Shown in pieces: positions 49,588-57,009 of a stretch of 64,000 nt of DNA (position 1 is the stretch's first letter; every line of letters begins with the position of its first letter). The stretch lies in assembly GCF_008180615.1 (NCBI RefSeq), contig NZ_VTEH01000012.1:55051-119050 (forward strand), in the 5' to 3' direction. The notes under the pieces were generated by a model that saw only the letters and a program-made list of their open reading frames with translations, was not told the origin of the DNA and did no database searches. The translations under genes were made by a program, and so were the position numbers. Source of the DNA: Rossellomorea vietnamensis (GTDB lineage: Bacteria; Bacillota; Bacilli; Bacillales; Bacillaceae_B).

Positions 49588-50379
49588 ATGAGAATATCGA
49601 GTAATAACCTAAATGAAACAGTAAAATTAAATAGACAAATTAATAATGAAATCCAGCGCCACTTAAAATATATGCATAGGTTTCTTGCTAAATATGATAT
49701 ACAATCCCCGGAAAAACTTGCCCTGCAAATTTTAAAAGACCATTATTTAATCCAAATTCCTATTCCTGACCCTGATTGGGGAGGAGCAATTAGAGAACTT
49801 CCCAATGGCAAAAAAATCCCAGTAATTAATACTGCACAACCTCGACTATATCAATACTTCATTTATTGGCATGAAATTTACCATCTTACAGAGGACTTTT
49901 CAAATTCACATGAAATTTCAACAGAATTTGATCTAACAGAACGGAAAGCTGATTATTTTGCAAGTCAAATGGTAATAAGTAATGATCTTTACAATTATTT
50001 CTTAGATTTAAAGCAAATAGAGTTTATTAATCGAGCTGCTATTTGTATGGATACTTTTAAAGCGCCGTATAAGGCTATTTTAATTCAATTATATGAATCG
50101 GCAATAGAGTATAAGAATGAAGTTCTTCAAGAAGAAATAAGATCTAACTTTGATCTATCCTTTAATATGGATTCCTGGGTAGAGATATTTCAAAAGTTAT
50201 CGCTTGATGAAAATCTAGTTAAACCTTCGTATATAGTGGATTTTGGACTTTTGAAATATGAAATTGACTCTATAACAGATACTGATGACCGTGTTTATAA
50301 TGAAACAAAGGAATTTATTATCGGATTAGAAAAAAAATATTTACTAGTGAAAGGGAAACTGGAAAGTGGGGAATTATAG
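49588..50379 (+). CDS. ImmA/IrrE-family metallopeptidase
   Basis: The zinc motif HEIYH lies at residues 95-99 (FIYWHEIYHL), with a later acidic ligand in TERKADYFASQMV. These proteins cleave or sense XRE repressors, as ImmA does in ICEBs1. The protein is 263 residues, longer than ImmA, with a C-terminal half of unknown function. It starts 4 bases after the XRE stop, with AAAGGGGTG upstream, and overlaps the PIN-like gene by 14 bases. It may release the operon from repression after a cue such as DNA damage or infection; this is inference. Confidence 0.87.
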   Translation: MRISSNNLNETVKLNRQINNEIQRHLKYMHRFLAKYDIQSPEKLALQILKDHYLIQIPIPDPDWGGAIRELPNGKKIPVINTAQPRLYQYFIYWHEIYHLTEDFSNSHEISTEFDLTERKADYFASQMVISNDLYNYFLDLKQIEFINRAAICMDTFKAPYKAILIQLYESAIEYKNEVLQEEIRSNFDLSFNMDSWVEIFQKLSLDENLVKPSYIVDFGLLKYEIDSITDTDDRVYNETKEFIIGLEKKYLLVKGKLESGEL

Positions 50380-51202
50380 AGATTTAAGTGGGAAACTTAA
50401 TGAGAAAGAGACTAATCGAATTCTGATTATGGACAACAATAATTTAGAATTTTGTACTCAGCATAAAGATATCTTTCTTGTTGATGAAGTATTTAGGAAT
50501 TACGATATTATACTGATACCTGAATGGGTTCATCGTGAAATCTCTCATAGTGAAAGACGGCTAGAGTACCTAGCCAGAATCCCTGTTCCTTATTTTATAA
50601 TCAACGAAGAGGAAGATTATGTTGAGTTTGTTGAATATCAAGAGTTTAGATTGATGGAGCTTTTTAAACATGCTTCTTCTTCTATATCACCTGCTAGAAA
50701 GTATTTTTCAGGATTAAAGAAATATTATAACCAGAATGTTGACCTGCCAGAACAGTGGATTGATGGTTTTTATGAAGAAGGATTTGAAGTGCAAGATGGT
50801 TCGGATTTAAGAAAGAATGCAGGAGAAACTTCAATTTTAGTGTTAGTGTATTTGTTGCTTCATCATTACCCTTCCTCAATAAAAAATATCACGATATTCT
50901 CAAGTGATAAGGGAACCATGACTATTAAAGAAAAGATTATGGATAACCTTCATAAAATAGAATTAATACATAATCCAGCAACTCCTATTAGCTTTATGAG
51001 TACTGATATTTTACTTATTGAGGCTGTTTCCAAAGGTTGGGCTGATATTGAAGATATTGAAAGGTTGCGTCCGAATAGTAAAAGAGTAATTTATTCTAGG
51101 AAGCTCGAAAATCAAAGTAGTTCAAGACATGAATATGTAATGGAAACAGGCGATTTTATTAAGGCTTTAAAAAATATAGAACAATATCATTTTGAATTCT
51201 GA
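50366..51202 (+). CDS. PIN-like nuclease domain protein (putative toxin)
   Basis: The 278-residue protein shows the spaced acidic residues of PIN nucleases: D23 after a beta strand (RILIMDNNN), E154 in GETS and D181 in IFSSDKG. E53 in IPEWVHREI may be the extra ligand. PIN proteins are metal-dependent RNases, often toxins. The GTG start overlaps the ImmA-like gene, with AAAGGGAA 8 bases upstream, so translation is coupled. The last 80 residues are an added domain. The three genes form one AT-rich cassette, probably transferred. The family call rests on motif spacing, not a search. Confidence 0.65.
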   Translation: MGNYRDLSGKLNEKETNRILIMDNNNLEFCTQHKDIFLVDEVFRNYDIILIPEWVHREISHSERRLEYLARIPVPYFIINEEEDYVEFVEYQEFRLMELFKHASSSISPARKYFSGLKKYYNQNVDLPEQWIDGFYEEGFEVQDGSDLRKNAGETSILVLVYLLLHHYPSSIKNITIFSSDKGTMTIKEKIMDNLHKIELIHNPATPISFMSTDILLIEAVSKGWADIEDIERLRPNSKRVIYSRKLENQSSSRHEYVMETGDFIKALKNIEQYHFEF

Positions 51203-51291
51203 GTCTATTATGAGCCGAATCAACATGCCATATTTATGTTCCTGCTAAATAAGCAGATGAAGTGTATAACAGAATAAAAGAATCAGAGAAT

Positions 51292-51349
51292 CAGGGCCTG
51301 ACCCCCAGTACACTAACGAATTAACGTACCGGGGGTCAGGCCCCGTTTT
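51292..51349. terminator. Hairpin repeat acting as bidirectional terminator
   Basis: GGGCCTGACCCCCAGTAC and GTACCGGGGGTCAGGCCCC with an inner CTAACGAATTAACG form a long stem followed by GTTTTC. It lies between the PIN gene and the convergent FtsW-like gene and belongs to the dispersed repeat family. Confidence 0.85.
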
Positions 51350-52596
51350 CATACCACTGTAGATTCTACAATATCCTTTCTTCGATAAACGTTCAGAATA
51401 AGGCCTAGCAGTGCAGAGTATACTAGCAGCAGGCTTCCGCCATAACTAATAAACGGCAGGGGTACTAACATGATGGGCACTATACCAAGACCCATTAAGA
51501 TGTTCCAGCAAGCAGGAACAATGAAGAATGCAGCCCCTCCGATGGCTATTAATCTGCCGAATAAATCCTCTGTTTTAAAAGCATTTGAAGATATCCGTAA
51601 AATAAATACAAAGAGCAGCAGACAAAGGACAATTCCAAAAGCCCAGCCAAAAGAATAGACGAGAAATGGGAATACTAAATCTGTATGTGCTTCAGGGAGC
51701 TTTAGATCATTGTTAAGTCCGTTGCCGAACCAACCAGCCTTTGAAAGGATATCTTTCAGGGGTATGAGTGTATCAGAGAGGTAGCTATTAGGGAATGTAA
51801 GTATCATCATATTAAAGAAAAGGATACCTATAAGCAAATTTCCCACGGCTGCTTTAATGGCAAATTGTTTATGAACATAAGAAAAAACATACATCGCTAA
51901 TACGCTAAAAAAGTATATAATACTAAACATAAATTGTGGGACCATGATGTAGAGAAGGACTGGAGTCCAAAATAGGAATAATAGCATTCCTTGTTTTTTC
52001 CACCCCTTAGACACATTGATTTTAGAAAAAATGCCGGCCCACGCGATCAAAAATAAAAATAAAGATATAGCCGGACCATCAATCGTAATACCTCCGAAAG
52101 AAATCCATCTTTTTGCTCCGTTAAGCTCAACGCCAACTAAAAAAGTTGTGAAAAACAGGATTAAGCCGCCTCCATAAAAATACATCCACAAATTTTTCAG
52201 TTTCCTGTAATCAAAGAAAAGAAATCCTATGAGAGCAAGAACAGCAAGGACGAGCCAGACTGCTTGTGTTTTCATATAAGAAGAGCTGGGCACTGAAACA
52301 CTGCCCATCAGTGGAAGAAAACTAATGCCTGCAAGAAGGACAAATAACACAATAAGGAGCCAGTCCATTCTCGGTTTATGAAGATGATTCATGTTTTTAC
52401 CGACAGTAGAGGGATCTCCCATTTCCTGCATTGCCTTTTTATCCGCATCCCCTACAGATAATCCTCTCTCTTGAAAGGACCGGCTTAGCTCTTCCATATG
52501 ATTACTAAGCTCCTTTTTGATCATACTGTGAGCTTCCTTGGATTTCACTTTAGAGATGACTTTACTTAAATATTCCTCAAATTTAGAAGAACTCAT
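51349..52596 (-). CDS. FtsW/RodA/SpoVE-family protein with N-terminal HAAS-like region
   Basis: Residues 1 to about 70 form a soluble helical prefix (MIKKELSNHMEELSRSFQERG, shown by its core ELSNHMEEL; then MGDPSTVGKNMNHLH) of the permease-prefix/HAAS type. About ten membrane helices follow with SEDS wording (GAKRWISFGGITIDG, LPFISYGGSLLLVYSALLGLI). SEDS proteins polymerise glycan strands of peptidoglycan. The gene overlaps the PadR-like gene by 4 bases in an ECF sigma operon, so it is likely an envelope-stress-induced variant and not the housekeeping one. The prefix could tie it to the PadR-like partner. Confidence 0.87.
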   Translation of the reverse strand: MSSSKFEEYLSKVISKVKSKEAHSMIKKELSNHMEELSRSFQERGLSVGDADKKAMQEMGDPSTVGKNMNHLHKPRMDWLLIVLFVLLAGISFLPLMGSVSVPSSSYMKTQAVWLVLAVLALIGFLFFDYRKLKNLWMYFYGGGLILFFTTFLVGVELNGAKRWISFGGITIDGPAISLFLFLIAWAGIFSKINVSKGWKKQGMLLFLFWTPVLLYIMVPQFMFSIIYFFSVLAMYVFSYVHKQFAIKAAVGNLLIGILFFNMMILTFPNSYLSDTLIPLKDILSKAGWFGNGLNNDLKLPEAHTDLVFPFLVYSFGWAFGIVLCLLLFVFILRISSNAFKTEDLFGRLIAIGGAAFFIVPACWNILMGLGIVPIMLVPLPFISYGGSLLLVYSALLGLILNVYRRKDIVESTVV

Positions 52597-53024
52597 AAAG
52601 AAGCCTCCTCGAGTAAAGATTTCAGTGATGCGCGTTGTTTTGAACCTCTAGGTTCCAGAGCAGCTGCATATTTTTTTCCTTTCGCAGTTAGGGAATAGTA
52701 TTTCCTGTCTTCCACCCATTTTGAAGTAATGATTTTCTTATTTTCAAGTAGATGTAAAAGGATATAAAGCTCGCCTTCATCGCTTTTAAAGCTAAGCTCA
52801 TTTTTTTGGAAAAGCCCGGTGGAAATATCGTACCCTTGCTTTGCTTCATTTTGCAGTGCATACAATAAATTTTTAAGGGTTTCTACTTTCCAACAGTGAA
52901 GGTCTAGGTGAGATTGCTTCTTCCGGATCGTTTCTTTCACCACATTTTTTCTCTCCTCGGAAAATGAAAATCCCTCAAGATCTTTTTTTATAGAATTCTT
53001 TATGTTTTGGAATGGATCGCTCAT
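52593..53024 (-). CDS. PadR-like winged-helix protein
   Basis: 143 residues; an N-terminal helical part is followed by a PadR-like winged helix (ETLKNLLYALQNEAKQGYDI, ELYILLHLLENKKIITSKWV, then KYYSLTAKGKKYAAAL). PadR proteins are repressors. Here it lies between an ECF sigma gene (2 bases upstream) and the FtsW-like gene (4-base overlap), the position where an anti-sigma factor is expected, so it may regulate the sigma factor or the operon. Confidence 0.8.
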   Translation of the reverse strand: MSDPFQNIKNSIKKDLEGFSFSEERKNVVKETIRKKQSHLDLHCWKVETLKNLLYALQNEAKQGYDISTGLFQKNELSFKSDEGELYILLHLLENKKIITSKWVEDRKYYSLTAKGKKYAAALEPRGSKQRASLKSLLEEASL

Positions 53025-53026
53025 GG

Positions 53027-53575
53027 CTAAACCTCCTTTTTCATCTTGTTCTTTAATAATTCTCTGGCCTGTTTTAATCTGGTTTTTAATGTATTTCTAT
53101 TTACACCCGTAATCTTGCTGATCTCTAATAAAGAAAGCTCCTCGTAGTAATGTAAAAAAACAACTTCCCTATATTTTACTGGTAAATCTATAATGGCACT
53201 CGTTAAACTGTTTGCTACATTCTTTGAGATGATTTCCTCTTCAACGTGTTTTGACTTGGATGGGATATAATCCAAAATTTTATCGCTGAATTGTATTTTG
53301 CGGTAATGCCAACTACGCAAGTAATCCTTACAATGATTAATGGCGATTGCATATAGCCACGTCTTTATTGATGATTTATTATTAAACTGACCTAGTTTTT
53401 CATGGCATTTAATAAATATCTCCTGCGTTAAATCCTCGGCTGTCGTTCGATTCTTTACATAGGAAAAAACCAGATGCAGTACATCATCGCTGTAGGTATC
53501 CATTAATTGGCCGATAACTTGTTCGTTATTATCTATGCTATTAACATTCACTGCTATTTCTTCAAGTTCAGCCAT
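53027..53575 (-). CDS. ECF RNA polymerase sigma factor
   Basis: 182 residues with region 2 (TAEDLTQEIFIKCHEKLGQF, IKTWLYAIAINHCKDYLRSW) and region 4 (LPVKYREVVFLHYYEELSLL, ITGVNRNTLKTRLKQAREL). It is similar in layout to the sigma factor at 47676. A matching promoter lies just upstream. It heads the operon with the PadR-like and FtsW-like genes; no membrane anti-sigma factor is present. Confidence 0.92.
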   Translation of the reverse strand: MAELEEIAVNVNSIDNNEQVIGQLMDTYSDDVLHLVFSYVKNRTTAEDLTQEIFIKCHEKLGQFNNKSSIKTWLYAIAINHCKDYLRSWHYRKIQFSDKILDYIPSKSKHVEEEIISKNVANSLTSAIIDLPVKYREVVFLHYYEELSLLEISKITGVNRNTLKTRLKQARELLKNKMKKEV

Positions 53576-53597
53576 CTTCGTTTCCCCCCTTTCACCA

Positions 53598-53629
53598 TTT
53601 TAGACGAAGCAAGCATCATTTTGGTTTGG
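53598..53629 (-). promoter_or_regulatory. ECF-type autoregulatory promoter
   Basis: On the minus strand, CCAAACC (53629-53623) and CGTCTAAAA (53606-53598) are 16 bp apart. The -10 box equals that of the other ECF operon (48247), so cross-recognition is possible. Confidence 0.65.
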
Positions 53630-53793
53630 AAAAATTTAAAGGCGTTACTGTGACATAAAAATCCCACTCATCATCATAAGCGAGGGGGATTTCGGGTTCT
53701 ATTTGGACAGAGGGGGGGATCAGGACACTAACGTATCAACTTACGGTAGTGTGGCCCCTGTACCGAGTTGATAGTAGGAAAGGAGAGATATAA

Positions 53794-54108
53794 ATGAGAA
53801 TTCAAGAAGATTTCCATGATGTCCCGGCGGGTGGAACCATTATCTTTCAACACTTACTGATTTATTTGGAACAGGGAAGAGAGATAGAATTTGTTTATAA
53901 AGATAAAGAATATTTTATTTCTAATACGAACGAAGGAAGAGCTTTATGGATTGGGGATAATAAGATGAGCGATGGCTTTAACAAGGACAATTTGTCTTTT
54001 ACGGAATCAGTGAAAGTGGATGGAATTGCTTTAGCCGCCATTTTTAAACAAAGTCAAGCTGCTATTTCTACTGTTTTTAGAAAAAATCACAGTCCCCCAT
54101 CACAGTAA
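53794..54108 (+). CDS. Hypothetical protein (104 aa), 3' end inside a repeat
   Basis: AAAGGAGAG lies 8 bases before the ATG. The product (RIQEDFHDVPAGGTIIFQHL, EFVYKDKEYFISNTNEGRAL) has alternating strand wording. The last codons, after FRKN, are read from a hairpin repeat (HSPPSQ and stop), so the natural C-terminus has been replaced. No family recognised. Confidence 0.6.
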   Translation: MRIQEDFHDVPAGGTIIFQHLLIYLEQGREIEFVYKDKEYFISNTNEGRALWIGDNKMSDGFNKDNLSFTESVKVDGIALAAIFKQSQAAISTVFRKNHSPPSQ

Positions 54109-54130
54109 CGTACTGGGGGTCAGGCCCCGA
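54088..54130. repeat. Hairpin repeat copy with shortened left arm
   Basis: AGTCCCCCATCACAGTAACG and TACTGGGGGTCAGGCCCC. It provides the stop codon of the upstream gene and lies next to the stop of the convergent one. Confidence 0.75.
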
Positions 54131-54141
54131 CTTTCATGTTC

Positions 54142-54630
54142 TTATTTTTCATATCTTTCAATGCCGTGTAATTCAAATAATTCTCCTGAATTAAAAAGTT
54201 CTATTGTAACTTCTGCGTTACCACTTGTAATTCCATTATCACCTTTTGCGATTTCCTTTAAAATCTTTAATGCTGTTTGTGTTCTATAGTCAACTAATAA
54301 GGCATAAACACAGGAGCTTGATAATACACTAGGGAGTTCGCTTTTAAGTAATTGGTCTAATAAATCTTTAGCTAGTTGGTGATCCCTCTTCATCATGTAT
54401 CCGATTTCAAGTATCCTTTCAGAGTAATACTTTCCATCTTTATATTTACCACTTTTTTGTGTTTCCTCAAATTTGATTGCGTTCATTGTAAATGCTCTTG
54501 CGAGTGGGCCGGTAATATTTTTTTCATATAAATACCGCCTTATTACTATTATTATTGCTTCATTATTTTTTAAGCCATATTCATATTGGTAGTCAAAACT
54601 TTTCCCTATGCGCCCTTCGAATATAGGAAA
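54142..54630 (-). pseudogene. 5'-truncated HEAT-like protein gene (DUF2019-like)
   Basis: An open frame begins right at the edge of a hairpin repeat (54628-54676), without ATG, and reads FEGRIGKSFDYQYEYGLKNN, RRYLYEKNITGPLARAFT and on to the internal ATG at 54486, ending FELHGIERYEK. The two-helix repeats (LAKDLLDQLLKSELPSVLSS, TALKILKEIAKGD) resemble DUF2019/HEAT proteins. No ribosome binding site precedes 54486, so the gene seems to have lost its start. Whether the repeat insertion removed it is inferred. Confidence 0.6.
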
Positions 54631-54676
54631 TTAGGGCCTGCCCCCCAATTCATTAACGTACCGGGGTTAAGGTCCC
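54628..54676. repeat. Hairpin repeat copy, right arm decayed
   Basis: AATTAGGGCCTGCCCCCCAA and TTAACGTACCGGGG then TTAAGGTCCCA. It borders the truncated HEAT-like gene. Confidence 0.75.
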
Positions 54677-55040
54677 ATTCTTCATTTTTGTAGAAAAAAT
54701 CAGACAGTAGATAAAGATTTCGTATTTACATTTTATTTCCTATATTGTAAAATATTTAATGTAAAAATAATTATTATACATTTATAGGCTTATTATATAA
54801 ATATTTTCCATTTTTATTATATACGAATATACCAATCTCCACCTTTTTAGGAGATAAAGAAAAATATACTGATTCACAAACACAATATAATCTCATTTCC
54901 CTTATTGGCAGGGGGATAACTTTGTTGTGGACTTGTATATTTTTATACTTTATCAAGAAAAGGGGAGATTTTTTGTTTTGGTAAGAGAAAAATCAATTTG
55001 TTTAGTACTGTAAAACTTGCAAAGGAAAGGGAGAATTTAA
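54677..55040. other. AT-rich gene-free region
   Basis: About 360 very AT-rich bases with TATTGTAAAATATTTAATGT-like stretches. A 60-codon frame on the minus strand (54774-54956) lacks a ribosome binding site. A promoter for the gene at 55041 should lie near its right end, and AAAGGAAAGGGAG is that gene's ribosome binding site. Confidence 0.4.
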
Positions 55041-55781
55041 ATGTTGGTGTACTTTAGCATGAAATCGGCAGCTGCCTTGTTAGCTTTGTGTATTGTAGCA
55101 GGTATCTTTATGGGAAGAAGTAATTATAAGGGATTCTATATATTGGACTTTGTATCTTTGGGTGCTGGACGAGCAATTAGCGGAGTGCCATTAATCGGTT
55201 TAATAATGTATCTTTCAGGTTCCCTAATGGCATTCGTATCAAAGGTAATTATTGAATCATCAGAATTTGGTCATTTCGAACCCGTCATCAGCCTTCTGAC
55301 TTACTTTATTTTCACAATTGTAATCTTAATAAAGACTCCTGAAGTATCTGCCGAGGCTCCCACAGGAGAAGGTGATAGCACTTTTGACGATGACAGACTT
55401 ACTATGGAGGATGATATTGAAGCTTATATAAAACAAAAGCATGAACGTCAATATCAGGATTATCTAAAAAGGAGAAAAGAAATAGGGTCAAAATCTTTAA
55501 CAGATATATTAGCTGAAAGTCAATCTGCTTCAACTAATATTCTTATTCCTAATGACTCAGACGAAGATCAATGGGAACAAGAAGATCAGGGGGAAGAAGA
55601 TTATCAAGATGAGCTAGATCGAATAGTGGAGGAGAGGGAAGGCGAAATTGAAACGAGAAGAGAGGAAATGGATGAGAAAGATACAATGGAGGAGGCGGTA
55701 GCCTGGGATGATCTGGAGGATGAAATGGATCGTATAAGGCAGGAAATGGAGGAAGAAGAAAGACAGGAACACTATTATTAG
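55041..55781 (+). CDS. Membrane protein with acidic coiled-coil tail
   Basis: The 246-residue protein has three hydrophobic helices (about 5-25, 40-65 and 80-100) and then a highly acidic, helical cytoplasmic tail (EDDIEAYIKQKHERQYQDYL, DQWEQEDQGEEDYQDELDRI, EEREGEIETRREEMDEKD). AAAGGGAG precedes the ATG. The tail may be a coiled coil for partner binding. No family is recognised and no operon partner is present. Confidence 0.7.
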   Translation: MLVYFSMKSAAALLALCIVAGIFMGRSNYKGFYILDFVSLGAGRAISGVPLIGLIMYLSGSLMAFVSKVIIESSEFGHFEPVISLLTYFIFTIVILIKTPEVSAEAPTGEGDSTFDDDRLTMEDDIEAYIKQKHERQYQDYLKRRKEIGSKSLTDILAESQSASTNILIPNDSDEDQWEQEDQGEEDYQDELDRIVEEREGEIETRREEMDEKDTMEEAVAWDDLEDEMDRIRQEMEEEERQEHYY

Positions 55782-55837
55782 GATTATTAACTAATAGGTT
55801 CTAGTATTGCAGAACAGTAATACCGAACAGTAATACC

Positions 55838-55868
55838 AAAAGCCTGGAGGTGAAAGTCTCCAGCTTTT
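55838..55868 (+). terminator. Rho-independent terminator
   Basis: AAAAGCCTGGAG pairs with CTCCAGCTTTT. Confidence 0.75.
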
Positions 55869-56051
55869 ACTCAGAAATTTGCAGAATAATTTTGGCTACT
55901 CAAGGTTATCGACGAGTGAATTTCACTATTTTCTTGATATCCATAACCAACTTAACATTCCAATTTTTAACTATAAAATAAATAAAAAATTTCTTGCCTT
56001 TATAATTATGGTAAAATAATAAAAAAATAGAAATTTAAGGGAGATTACATC

Positions 56052-56600
56052 ATGAAAAAAATAATTATTAGTACACTGTTAGGAACATTCTTAGTGTTTT
56101 CACTAGGTGCTTGTAGTGATAAAGAAGAGAGTGTAGCAAAATTAGAGAATATGGATACCCCGCAACTTTTTGATGCTGAAATGGGTAAACCATTTAAGGC
56201 AGTCCGCATTGGCGGTGATCAAAATAGTATCGTTGAGATAACGGTTAACAATTATGCTATTGAACAAAATTTACATGAAAATGAAGAGGTTAATCAGGAA
56301 TATGATTTTGCGAAATTTGATGTTTCTGTTAAGAATATTGGAGAAACAACAACCAAGGAGGATATTGTTATCAAACAAAGTTTTGATTTCTTTGATTCGA
56401 ATGGTAAAGAAATTGAAAGAGGATTTGTTTTGGGTTTTGAAGACGAAGATTTTAAACAAGCAGAATTAAGACCAGATGGCGTAAATGAAGGGACACTTGT
56501 TACTGCTATACCTAAAGGCTCTGTACCTGCTGAGGTAATATATTCAGTACATCATATCTATTTGGATAAGAATAACCAGTATCTTATGAAACTTAATTAA
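56052..56600 (+). CDS. DUF4352-like lipoprotein
   Basis: A signal peptide with lipobox LGAC puts Cys at about residue 20. The mature part has the beta-sandwich wording of DUF4352/immunoprotective extracellular proteins (EITVNNYAIEQNLHENEEVN, YDFAKFDVSVKNIGETT, DFFDSNGKEIERG, EGTLVTAIPKG). It is probably anchored to the cell surface. AAGGGAG precedes the ATG; a terminator follows. Function unknown. Confidence 0.78.
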   Translation: MKKIIISTLLGTFLVFSLGACSDKEESVAKLENMDTPQLFDAEMGKPFKAVRIGGDQNSIVEITVNNYAIEQNLHENEEVNQEYDFAKFDVSVKNIGETTTKEDIVIKQSFDFFDSNGKEIERGFVLGFEDEDFKQAELRPDGVNEGTLVTAIPKGSVPAEVIYSVHHIYLDKNNQYLMKLN

Positions 56601-56620
56601 TGTATTAATCTTAGCTTTTA

Positions 56621-56661
56621 AAAAGGACGCAATCATTGCTTCATATGGTTGCGTTCTTTCT
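56621..56661 (+). terminator. Rho-independent terminator
   Basis: GGACGCAA pairs with TTGCGTTC around an 18-base loop, with T-rich sequence after it. Confidence 0.7.
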
Positions 56662-56739
56662 CTCTTATCCCCCTTTTAAGTATATTAACTTTTCTTAAAC
56701 GTTTACTATTCACTAATAGAGCCAGGAACTGAACCAAAG

Positions 56740-56779
56740 TCACTAACGTGTTAATGTACCTGGGGGCTGGCCAGCCCTT
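56740..56779. repeat. Decayed hairpin repeat copy
   Basis: CACTAACGTGTTAATGTACC and TGGGGGCTGGCCAGCCC. It joins the helicase-tail remnant directly, just as a full copy does at 40898-40954. Confidence 0.6.
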
Positions 56780-56857
56780 AGGAATGGGCCGGTTGGTACT
56801 GTTACAATGAACTTTGTTAAGGAGTTTAGTTGGTTAGTTCAGATAAATCGAGTGTAG
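56780..56857 (+). pseudogene. Second remnant of a DnaB-like helicase C-terminus
   Basis: The frame reads RNGPVGTVTMNFVKEFSWLV then QINRV and stop, against RNGPVGTVRLNFIKEFSWFV in the intact gene at 30570-31892. It contains the 22-bp variant of the 24-bp repeat (56819-56840). Upstream sequence is a decayed hairpin repeat, so everything 5' of this has been lost. Confidence 0.8.
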
Positions 56858-56895
56858 AATTAATCAAACGTATGTTTAAATCATTAGGTCAGGGG

Positions 56896-56993
56896 AAATC
56901 AGGGTCTGACCCCCATTACACATTAACGTATTAACGTATTAATGTGCCGGCTATATTAATCGACAAATGTCGGGACGTCACTGTGACATTAAA
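56896..56993. repeat. Hairpin repeat joined to double mini-palindrome, copy 4
   Basis: GGGTCTGACCCCCATTACAC and ACGTATTAACGTATTAATGT lead straight into GCCGGCTATATTAATCGACA, AATGTCGGGACGTCACTGTG and ACATTAAAG. The right arm of the hairpin is replaced by the second element. It ends 17 bases before the kinase start codon. Confidence 0.8.
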
Positions 56994-57009
56994 GATTGAG
57001 GTGAATTCC

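Noticed and set aside
54774..54956. 60-codon minus-strand ORF in AT-rich DNA
   Set aside because: No ribosome binding site, no recognised pattern, and composition explains a chance open frame.
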